Assembly (NCBI GenBank): GCA_028554645.1
Contig: JAQOOI010000022.1
Span: forward strand, 1,364,001 to 1,428,000
Direction: 5' to 3'
Length of the DNA stretch: 64,000 bases
Source of the DNA: Omphalotus guepiniiformis
Taxonomy: Eukaryota; Basidiomycota; Agaricomycetes; Agaricales; Omphalotaceae
Shown: piece after piece, positions 24,015 through 33,446 of the stretch
Numbering within the stretch: the stretch's first letter is position 1
Layout: each line of letters begins with the position of its first letter
Program-made: the position numbers and the translations under genes
Notes under the pieces: model-generated
What the model saw: only the letters and a program-made list of their open reading frames with translations
Told to the model about the DNA's origin: nothing
Databases searched by the model: none

Positions 24015-26022
24015 TCAAGGGCATCGCAGCCACGCTTGTCCAATTGCCTCGTCTTCCGGATATGACACCTGGAGTTCTGGACTCAATGTGAATCTCATTC
24101 TCTCTGTGACCTCGCTGATCTGAACGCCAGTAAAATATCTGGTAAGTGACGGGATACTCGTGAAAAGTTGCTCGAAAACGTCCTTCTCTGGGTTCAGTAT
24201 AGGTTGTATGTTGTCCTCGGCGACATCTGAAATGAAAACTACCTCAGCGGAGCACGAAAACAGGTAAGGAAATCACGAACATCTTACTGTGTCGTCCGCG
24301 CAAAAAGCAGAGTAGAAAGGCTGATTCTTCCCTCTTGGGAGTGCTCTGACATTCATTTCTCGGATCCATTCTTCCGAAGCTGCACAAATGGGCTACAGGC
24401 AATTGTGAGTATATGAGAAAATATATATAAATTGCAGCGCACTTACATTCCAGCCATATATACATCCCGTATACTTGTATTTGCGGTGCTTGAGTATCAT
24501 TCCTACAAAGTGCTGGATGGAGGTATTCTCTTGCGATCGCAGATAGATTACGGACGCTTCTTGCTCTTCCTGCTCCAGGACTTGTTGACACGACGACGAG
24601 AGTTCTTCACTGGCCATACTAGCTGGCTGAAGTCCAGATATAAGACCTTCCGAGATGAACGTAGCACAGTCCAAAGGCTCGGCTTGCGACATCATTTGAG
24701 GAATGATTTGATAAGAGTTTGACAATATCAGATTGATGCTGAAAGCTAGGAGAACAGAATCCCGAAATATTGTCGACGAGACCTCGCTATGAGCTCGTAA
24801 AGATGAAAATATATTACGACCGCTACGGGAAAGCATGGGTACTGCACCACAAGGGGAGATGTAATCCAGCATGGCGGATGGGTGAATGCCCTGCCGAGCA
24901 AGAAGTTCTGGAATGTCGTCTCGAAGAGATAGGATGGCCTTTGCGTCAGATCCGTACACGTCGACATACAAGTCGTCAACGTCTGGATCAGTCACAGAGA
25001 CATGAGCCAACACCCGCAATGGAAAATCGACTGGAGAGGCAGTAATACCGAGAGCTCGAGCGATTGCGACAAATATGTGGACAAGCGACAATGGAATGGT
25101 ACGCTTGTGAGTGGTCAGATATTTATGAGGAAACAGATTGTTGACGTCGTGAAAATTGTGTGCTAAAGACATAGGAGAAATTAGAGACCGAGACGAAGAC
25201 CATATCGAAGCCTTACGTTGCACAGCACCGAAACCTTCGGAATGCAAGAAATCACATATTGCGGCACAGATCTTGGTCACATCATAAAGCTCATCTTCTG
25301 GCAAGGGGCAATTCAGATGAAGCAAGTATTCTCTACAGCGACGAGCGAGACCGTCCAGGATAGAGCTCATCTATTTAATTTCAAACTGGAGAAAGGGTGC
25401 TGAATATTTGAGTCGGACATACCTCTTCAGGTGCACTTCCAAAGAAGCAAGACGTGGCAGAGAACGCTTCGACGAAGGAGACACCATTATGTCCAAGCTG
25501 CAGGCAACTCCAAAGCTGAACAGCGTACGTTCTGGATATGGCCTTCAACATCGAGGAAGCCCAGAACGCTCGCGTAGGCGCAATACTTGGACGTGTATCT
25601 TCATCGTAGAACGAGAGCGACATCTCCAAAATTTGAGTTTCAATCTCCAAAGCGTCCCATACATCAAACGACAATCTCGACAGCTTTGTCGCATGCTTGC
25701 ACCGACCTGCCCTCTGAGCCACTATCTTGTCCAGAAGGCTGAGCGCTTCTCGGTCTTTCCTTCTTCTTTCAGCATACATTAATCTCCAGTCTCCATCGAA
25801 TGACGATTTCCGCAGAGATTCAGCAGATTTGTCGCAGTGTATGTATCGTGTGCGGTAGTGTGGTTCCCATAGCATGGACACTGAAGCCGCCTGGTGAAAC
25901 GCTGAGTCTGTCTGGGAGCAGCTCGCAAGTGTGTTGGCGTATACCTCGCCTTCCACATCCCTAGATGCTGGCAGTTGAGCCAGGATATGTACCAAGACGT
26001 CAAAAGGTAGTTGAGGTAACAT
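24015..26022 (-). CDS. F-box protein with transglutaminase-like (SirB1) and YccV-like domains, FBXO21-type
   Basis: Five exons (minus: 26022-25423, 25370-25217, 25162-24447, 24392-24288, 24242-24015) give 600 residues. An F-box occupies about residues 1-50 (LPQLPFDVLVHILAQLPASRD, then the LW-containing helix). A SirB1/transglutaminase-like domain follows at about 220-330 (HNFHDVNNLFPHKYL, IPLSLVHIFVAIARALGI). A C-terminal YccV/HspQ-like domain starts at ILKHRKYKYTGCIYGWN. This order is that of FBXO21, an SCF ubiquitin-ligase substrate adaptor in animals; the fungal substrate is unknown. The introns are GT-AG and phases agree. The ATG lies 68 bp from the stop of RRP1, on the same strand. Confidence 0.85.
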
Positions 26023-26090
26023 TTTAAGAGCGGCGAATGACCGGCCCGGAGACTACAAAAAATATAACAACGTAGTAAGCTACTGTACTT

Positions 26091-27262
26091 TCATTCATCT
26101 TCGTCATTCCCGTCCTGCTTTTCCTCTTTCCACAAAGTATACATCTTTCGTCGATTCGAGTCTCGGGTATCAGCCTGACTTGCGATTTCGAATATTCGCC
26201 TTAGAATCTCCCTTCTGAGAGCCGCGGCAGGCTTTTTGGTCTCTATTGAAGCATCATCGAGACAAGAATTGGAAGCTATTTGAGGATACCTGTCCTGAGC
26301 ATTGGTGTCGAGTTTTATACGCTTCCGTGACCGTGGCTCGTCGTCCTCGGATGGTTCGTCTGATGGGGAAGACAGGCAGGATAGCATAGGATCCAGTAAC
26401 GAAGATTGCAGGTGTTTGTACGTAGTGTTTGATGAGGTGCGGGCAGAAAGGTTGAAGAAAGGGGACATGATGAGTGCAAGTGGAACAGGTCGAGTACAAC
26501 TGGGAGACTGTAGCACTTTGTTCAATTCTTCGAGGTAGACATCGGCAAGATGAAATGCAAGACTTGTAGGTACCCGACTATCTGTTGGACTGAGGATGTG
26601 GGGAAAAAAACAATCAGTAGACGCTACAGCAACTGAAGTGCGACAAACCATAAAGGCCCGCCTTCTTTGACCAATATTTTATTGTATTCCTGACAAATTT
26701 TCGTATTCCACTCGTTCCTCATCAACAGCCTGAACGATGCGTTCACAAATCTCCTCACGAGCATATAATATTTGTCCATTCTATGAACGACCAGACAGTC
26801 AGAGCTCCATCTAACCGTGATGCACATTTACGCACCGCAATCGATCTATCCCATTCCATTCTCGGACAATAGTTTCCCAGAATACGTCGAGAAATGCCAG
26901 AGATGATGAAGTGGTTGTTATTGTCAATACTAATTCAGCTAATTCTGAAGCCAGTGCTTGCTGAACTAACGGCTTATCCGACATCCAGAAACCTGATAAG
27001 AGGAATCAAGGTCAACGAAGAACATATATACAGCGTATGAAGCACTTGCAGTAAAATATGCCCTTCCACAATTTAGCCATGTCTGCTTTTGGTATCGCAT
27101 CTCGAGAATCGTCCGAAAGAAAGACCGATAGATTCTTTATGGCTTTGTCGCGAGTCTTTTTGTCTACAGCAGATCAGCAAATACTACGGAATATTGAGAG
27201 CCAAGGTTACCTGTAGACGCAAGATATTTACCCAAAGCAGGAGCAGCGTTCGATGCGGTCAT
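26091..27262 (-). CDS. RRP1: RRP1 (NOP52-like), rRNA processing
   Basis: Five exons (minus: 27262-27211, 27163-27050, 26992-26836, 26780-26649, 26589-26091) give 317 residues. The Nop52 domain is clear: [60 protein letters not shown], and SLAFHLADVYLEEL. A basic KRIKLD patch and a charged tail follow. Rrp1 acts in the nucleolus in maturation of the large-subunit rRNA. Intron 2 (minus 27049-26993) has a GC donor (GCAAGT). It is needed to keep [11 protein letters not shown]; the nearby GT donors give stops or inserted residues. The gene is divergent from HIU hydrolase with only 55 bp between the two ATGs. Confidence 0.9.
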
Positions 27263-27317
27263 GGTCAACCTTCAACTTTTTTCAAAGTCCGCCTTTCTTT
27301 CCTGAATTACATCGGGA
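27263..27317. promoter_or_regulatory. Very short bidirectional promoter, RRP1 / HIU hydrolase
   Basis: Only 55 bp separate the two start codons, the shortest head-to-head spacing in the window. The two transcripts probably overlap at their 5' ends. Confidence 0.6.
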
Positions 27318-27867
27318 ATGGCAAAATCGCCAATTACATGTCATGGTACTCCCTTTCTTCTGACATATATCCTTCTGTTTTCCTCTTAGTTCTTCGGCCT
27401 TGTAGTTCTCGATACTTCCACTGGACGACCGGCCGAAGGCATTGACATTCGCTTGCAACAGTTTGAACCTGCTCAGAAAGAAGGAGATCCTGATATCTTC
27501 TCCCCCTTCGCTACAGGGTAGTGCATATCGCTCACCCTTTAACTGAATTACTTATGTTCTACTAGCGTGACAAATTCTGACGGGCGATGTCTCGATCTCC
27601 TCCTCCCCATAACATCGGAGCAGACAAGGGCAATTCTAAAGCCCGGGTTGTACAAGATCATATTCCGCACTAAGGAGTACTTTGACAGAACATCAAGGGA
27701 GTCGTTCTATCCTTGGGTAGAGGTATGTCCGCTCTTCGTAATTATACCTTGAATCGCATTGAAGATCGTGTACCAAGGTGACGTTTGAACTCAAAAATCC
27801 TCAAGAGCATTATCACATACCACTTCTTATCAGTCCGTACTCCTACACAACGTATAGAGGAAGTTAA
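27318..27867 (+). CDS. URAH: 5-hydroxyisourate hydrolase (transthyretin-like)
   Basis: Four exons (27318-27345, 27406-27517, 27566-27722, 27778-27867) give 128 residues, the usual length. Family signatures are [14 protein letters not shown] near the start, a TNSDGRCLD loop in the middle, and the C-terminal YRGS tetrapeptide that closes the active site. The enzyme hydrolyses 5-hydroxyisourate to OHCU in urate breakdown. No other urate gene is seen in the window. There is no clear peroxisomal targeting signal at the C-terminus, so cytosolic placement is inferred. The first exon carries only nine codons and a single base. All introns are GT-AG. Confidence 0.93.
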
Positions 27868-28056
27868 AGCTGGACAGATGAGTCAACGTGTAGTTGTAGA
27901 TGCCAGGAAATATCCGCATGTATTCAGTCCTTCAATGAAATCTAGACATTAAGGTGATGAATTGATACACCGGAGATTGATTAATGATGATGATGAGTAG
28001 GAAGAAGCACAGTACAAGGTCGTGAGATGCCGAACGGGGAAAGGGGAGCCATAACA

Positions 28057-28871
28057 TTATCGTACAAGGACATTGTCGTATGTTACATTCTTGATAGTTC
28101 CGCCTCGGAGCGATGTCTTGACATTCGATAAGAAATGCTCTCTGTTCTCCCTCATCTGCGTCGCAGCCTCTACAGATTGAGTGTCAATTATTCATATCAA
28201 AGACATACCACCGCAATACGCACCCTTGTTGAGCGGATCATCAGCATTGGGCTCGAGGAACAGATATTGCAACCCGACCATGACGGAGTTCAAGTTAAGC
28301 ACAGGTTTCCAGTCCTCTCGTAGAATGTTCAAGCACACGTTGCCTTCCAAGTCAACGTTTGGGTGGTAAATCTAATCCACGTACAAGCAGCCAAGTAAGC
28401 GAATGAAGAGGACACGAGGCATTGCTTACCGTTTGCGTGCACTTCACTTTTGGAGGATCGTGAGGGTAATTGGTGTTGATGGCAAAAGAGAATACAAATG
28501 CACCACCCTTGTACATGCCTACAGCAACATCAAGGAGAGTCAGTCAGTCGAAGCAGGTGGCAGATATCGATGCTTGTGACCTTCGTCAGGTGTGATGGTG
28601 AGGGTGAAGTTGAGAAGATCAGTGGGATCCGGAAAGTGTGTTGACATCGTTGACGGAAGATCCAGCTCCGTCAAGTCTACGCAATATGAGGAAGTGCGTA
28701 CTCCAAGTTCAAACCACAAAAGCGAACCTTTCTGCACACGAATCTGGGCAGCACTTGTCTTAGGTTTCTTCTTAGCCGCCGCGTCCTCGTTCTTCTTCAT
28801 GCTCCATATCTGTAGATATACTGAGAATCAACGAATAGACAATATGAACGGATGAAACACACCTTAATCAT
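28057..28871 (-). CDS. UBC12: NEDD8-conjugating enzyme UBC12
   Basis: Six exons (minus: 28871-28863, 28809-28728, 28676-28581, 28518-28430, 28371-28224, 28169-28057) give 178 residues. The N-terminal extension MIKIWSMKK is the docking peptide typical of UBC12 that binds the NEDD8 E1. The catalytic Cys lies in [15 protein letters not shown] (near residue 105). The first exon is just three codons (MIK). UBC12 transfers NEDD8 to cullins and so activates SCF-type ligases, which could include one using the F-box protein at 24015-26022. All introns are GT-AG and every junction restores the conserved UBC fold. The gene is divergent from the 2OG oxygenase across 211 bp. Confidence 0.95.
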
Positions 28872-29082
28872 CGTGGTAGGTCGTTAGAAAATGCTATGAG
28901 TCAGATCTAGTGAGAAAGAGATTAGAGAGAAAGAGAAAGTAACACAGCCACCTCATAAATCATGCAAGCGCTCCTGGGCAAGCGCTTACCAGAAATGAAT
29001 GATTTTGGCTGGCCTTTGAATATACATTGACCTTTGATCCCTCAGATTTACATTCAATCGATCCCTCTTTTTCTCGGTCTCT

Positions 29083-30481
29083 ATGGAGCTCCCTATCATA
29101 GACTTAAATCTGTTTCGTTCGCAGCCCTCAACATCCTCTGCGGTGCATAAAGAATGTGAAAAGGTGATAGTCATTTCCTGTCTTTGGTTCGCGTCTGCTT
29201 TCTCGACTGAGACGGCTTGGAACTTTGCAAGGCTGCCGAGGCATTGATTGCATACGGCGCTTTGATTCTACGCGATTCACGGGTCGCAGAGGACGACAAC
29301 AATCAGTTTTTGGATCTCCTCGAAGACTACTTCACACAGCCGGTTATCGATCTCAAGAAAGACGAAAGGCCAGAGCTCAGTTACCAAGTCGGCGTCACTC
29401 TTGAGAATACGGAGAAACCAAAGTGCGCTGTCGATGAACCATGTCTGCAGGTCATTGAACAATTAGACCCTTCGGAACGACCACTTGATATCTCCGCTCA
29501 CTCACCTGATCCAAAGTGCAGATTTTTTTGGAAGATGAGCGAGAAGCCTCCTTATGAGACACAGTATCCTGGTCTCAATGCTCCAAATGTGGTACCTGAG
29601 GCCGGAGACATTGCCAGAAGATGGACGCCTGTAATGGAGAACTGGGGGAAATCTATGAAGCAAGCGTAGGTCTGCTGTTAGCAGTTGCACCTGGGCTGTG
29701 CTGAACTCCCTCCCGACACCAGAGTCGAGGATCTCGCAGATATGGTTTCCATCGGTCTTGGGCTGCCTGAAGCTACATTCCGTGACGCTGGAAGATATGG
29801 GTAAGCTAGCATATATTGCTTCTTTCTGTCAGCCTTATTATGCATTCTCAGTCCTCACCTTCTCGCGCCTACCGCATCCGACCTTGTCAAGTACGGTCGA
29901 CAGAATACGATCTTAGCCGGATTCCACACTGATCTCAATTTCCTAACGATCCACGGACGATCCCGCTACCCTGGCTTGCATATCTGGGCAAGAAACACCG
30001 GAAGACGACTGCCCGTGATAATGCCGGAAGGGAATTACCTTCTCGTACAAGCTGGGAAGCAACTCGAACATATCACTGGTGGCCTGATTAAAGCGGGATA
30101 TCACGAAGTTGTAGTGAATGATCGAACTATCTCGGTTCGTGTGCTACCTTGTCTGAAAAAGATTGTTTCCTGAGTTAATTACGACAGGTCATTGAAAAAC
30201 GCAAGGTGGAAAATCCAGATCGTCCTTTGATTCGTATTTCCTCGACGTTCTTCTGGCATCTGTCCTCAGACCATGACTTGGCTCCCATTCCCACTTTAGA
30301 GGCTCGGGCACGAGCCATCAGAGCCGAAGATATGAACCTCGGAAAGTACGTTCTCGACGAACCCATTTATGAACCCATGAAAGTCGGCCAACAGGTTCAG
30401 AAGTACGCTTTCTATTTGGCATATTTATCTTCAACTGATCATTTATACAGTGAACTGAAGCACATTGCTCTCATGGCATAA
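29083..30481 (+). CDS. 2-oxoglutarate/Fe(II) oxygenase (isopenicillin-N-synthase-like)
   Basis: Six exons (29083-29163, 29232-29665, 29723-29800, 29852-30134, 30188-30402, 30451-30481) give 373 residues. The start MELPIIDLNLF is the usual DIOX_N opening strand. The metal site is HxD in GFHTDLNFLTIHGRS (near residue 223) with the distal His in LEHITGG. The 2OG-binding Arg/Ser pair is in RPLIRISSTFFWHL. This layout fits clavaminate/isopenicillin-type oxygenases. The substrate cannot be told from the sequence, and the gene is not in an evident biosynthetic cluster. All introns are GT-AG. It converges on the DUF6593 gene, with 96 bp between stop codons. Confidence 0.85.
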
Positions 30482-30577
30482 GCCTCTGACATCTAATGAG
30501 ATTATTAACTGTAAAAGGATCGCATACATTGTAAATACATATACAGTACATTCTTCAAAGGATACAAAGGGTGACTT

Positions 30578-31525
30578 TCAGCCCGCAGGATTCGTACGAA
30601 TTCGTTCGATGATTAGCACAGACATGAGAATGTCCTCAAAGACATCATGACCGTAAGGTGTTACTTCAAGTTTGGTATATTCCACTTCTCGACCATGGCG
30701 CCGCTTATGGCTGCGAGGCGTGAATTTTGCTAGGAGGGTCGAATTAGTTCTGTCCTTGGATGAGAAGCACTGATGAGAGATTCAGCATTTGAAGTAATAA
30801 ATACGAAAATGTGGATGGACACTGACTGTAAGGCTGCCACTTGAGCTATCGTCCCAGAATAAAGAGTCTATTCTTTCATGCCCAACTGTTTTCCATGTCC
30901 AGTACTGTAAGGGTATCATGAGTATAACTGCCACAAGCATTACCCAAACTAATTGTCCTAACATTGCGGAACAACCTTGTTGAGGTGGTCAAGTGCTCTT
31001 CAATCGCATATTCATTGCCTCGTAAGCAAACGCTGCTGGGATTCTTCGAGGAATTCGGGCCCATTCTGTTGTGAGATCAAAAAGATGTCTGGATGAGCGT
31101 AGCGAGGACATGAATTTGTTAGCATACGTACTCGAAGTCTCCGACGAATTCCCCATCCCACCCGTATTTACGCACTGCTGTGATATGCGATGATGGCGTA
31201 AAGCAATTAAGGCTTACGTTGATGAAGTAGGCGTGTCGTGCCCCGGCAACACTTGGTGCAGAGAGTGTCATCGCGTTGAAGGGCTGTGGTGTGAATGTAT
31301 ATATGACAGATTCCGAAGGTCTCGTTGTATGTGAGTATCTGCACACATGAGGGCGAAAATCGGAGTACATTTGCCAAGATAGACATACCCAGGAGGTGTT
31401 GCAGGGGATTTAGCCCCATATTGAATGGCCGGGTGCGTTGGGGGAGGACAAGCTATTGAGGGAGTTCGGGAACGTGGGGGAAAGGCTAGTTCTGGAGGCT
31501 TGAGAGTTTCTGACCTACCAACCAT
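30578..31525 (-). CDS. DUF6593-type fungal protein, copy A
   Basis: Five exons (minus: 31525-31389, 31338-31132, 31065-30963, 30904-30823, 30729-30578) give 226 residues. A Pro-rich N-terminus is followed by a beta-rich domain starting VIYTFTPQPFNAMTL. A YWTWK-type strand and a C-terminal helix FEDILMSVLIIERIR follow, as in DUF6593 (tubby-like fold) proteins of basidiomycetes. The domain is clearly homologous to copy B just downstream on the same strand. The function of the family is unknown. The last intron is uncertain: the GT-AG choice (donor GTGTCC at 30822) gives LTVTKFTP, whereas alignment with copy B favours LTAKFTP, which would need a different junction. Confidence 0.65.
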
Positions 31526-32028
31526 GTTGTTGTTTCAGCACCAAAGAAGAACGATTGCAGAAGTACGCACTCAATAATCATGAAGAGACAATTCTTGAGC
31601 TTTGAGAAGTGCTACAGGCTATGCTCAGGCTGTAATGCGAAGCTGTAGAGGACAGAGTCGAGCAAGACAGCAGAAGAAAATAGAGAGTTGAATGTACTAT
31701 GCTGGCAGACAAGATGGGTTCTACGACAAGGCTTCGATTGGTCTCCGTGCAGTGCGCTGAGACCTTGTAGGTGAACCAGAGGAGAACATCGACAGGGAGG
31801 AGAATAAGAATCTCCCCGTTTGATCCGTTGAGAGGCAGTGCTTTGATCATGAGCGAAGGAAAGCAAACTCAATAATAATTTATGTAAGTATGTACTCAAG
31901 TATAAGAAACTAGGATACATGGGGTGCGCTAGTACCTGCTAGTACTCGACAATGATCCAATAAATATCAAGTAATTGTGATTTCTTTAGATTACCCCCCA
32001 GCTGTGCTTAGCGATTATCGATTAAGCC
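31526..32028. other. Region between the two DUF6593 copies
   Basis: This is 503 bp. Short minus-strand ORFs at 31578-31920 overlap in two frames and lack any family signature. No gene is supported. Confidence 0.4.
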
Positions 32029-33269
32029 TTAGGCCCCGAACAGCGCCTTGAGTTGTCCATGCGCTGGTAGCAATCTCCAACGTTCAATGATTAGTAGTGA
32101 CAATAATATATCATCAAAAAACGCCTGGCCGGCGGGAAACACCTCCAACTGCGAAAGTTTTGCTGGCATATTTCGTTTACGAAGTTCAGTCGAATAAGTA
32201 TACTTTGCGTATAAGACATCCGCCTGGCTGCGACACTGCATGAAGGTCGATCAAGGGACCATATTCCAAGTTTTGAGCGACTTACACATCTTGGAAAAGA
32301 TTCGCAATCCCATACTAGATATTTGTTCTTGAACGTCCACCGCCAGATACCCTGATAACAATCGTTAAATCATGACCGATGATGTGCACCAACAGACCTC
32401 ACAGCACGGCGAGACCCCGTTCGACTGAAAACACGGTCCATTTTGAACTCCTCGTTGCGTATTAACAGTGTAGGATCATTGTTTCCAATCCCCATCCTGA
32501 AACATGAATGTTACGATGGAACTCCAATGCCGGTGTGTACTTACTGGAATTCTCCAATGAGATCACCATTCTCGCTGCTTCCTCGATGTACGACTAAGAG
32601 TTTATTCGACCAGTCAGCCTAAGCGAGGTACAGGTAGCAATGGACACGTACGATCGTGGTGGACGACAGAGGGTTGAAGCAATTCAGCTGTACTGAGATG
32701 TGGTATCGAGGTCGTGTATCCTGGGAAGTGGCTGGAGGCAGGAGGATCATCGAATTGTACCCCATAGGCGAAAATGTGTATTTGACAGGCACCGTCGGTG
32801 GTTGTGCAATAACATAACTGAGGATACCATTCATCTCACTGAATGACTGAGCAATCGAGCGTAGGAACACACCTTGGCGGGTTGTCTATGGGCTCAGAGC
32901 TGCTACCGGCTACAGTAGCTCCAGACGAATCATTCCAAATGGTACCTTGCTCGGGAGTCCATGTCAACTCCACAGGAGAAGGTGCGCGAGGCAATCTTGG
33001 AGGATCGTCGACAACTTCGGGTCGTTGAACGGCCTCGATAGAGGGAGCTGACTCGATAGATGGGGTTGGCTCTTCGACTGTTTGACTCGGACTAACTTGC
33101 GGTTCTTCTTCATAGCTATAACGTGAATGGTCATATAAAGCGTGGGCGCGTGGGCACTGAATGTGTAGAGAACATGCCTTGGTGGAGATATGCTAGGCCC
33201 TGAATTCAGAGTCCACCGCGAGAAAGCCGAAGTCACTGAGCTCGAACGAGCTGGAGAACCTGAAGGCAT
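32029..33269 (-). CDS. DUF6593-type fungal protein, copy B
   Basis: Seven exons (minus: 33269-33178, 33115-32873, 32817-32648, 32593-32545, 32496-32403, 32351-32286, 32235-32029) give 306 residues. The N-terminal 110 residues are Pro/Ser/Glu-rich and longer than in copy A. The domain then parallels copy A: VKYTFSPMGYNSMIL, SVQLNCFNPLSSTTIV, then MGIGNNDP, IWRWTFK, and FDDILLSLLIIERWR. Intron 1 seems to need a GC donor (minus 33177-33116), and this is uncertain. Intron 3 is ambiguous: GT-AG (GTGTCC donor) adds two residues relative to copy A, while a junction within a repeated TCGTAC gives equal length. Divergent from ARMH3. Confidence 0.6.
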
Positions 33270-33446
33270 CCTATAAGATATGTAGTAACCTGGTAGGAGC
33301 TACTGCTAAATGATAGTGATCTAGCTTTCCTCGACGCATGGTATTGCATAGCTTCCTATGATGGTAGTGACAAGAGACACGCATAGACTGTGTCGCGACT
33401 AATTCAGCGCCCAGTTCCCTTTGTAGGAAACGTGTCAACTACATCG

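Noticed and set aside
31578..31920. Two overlapping minus-strand ORFs of 90-102 codons between the DUF6593 copies
   Set aside because: They overlap in different frames, are low in complexity (Ser/Leu-rich) and show no link to DUF6593.
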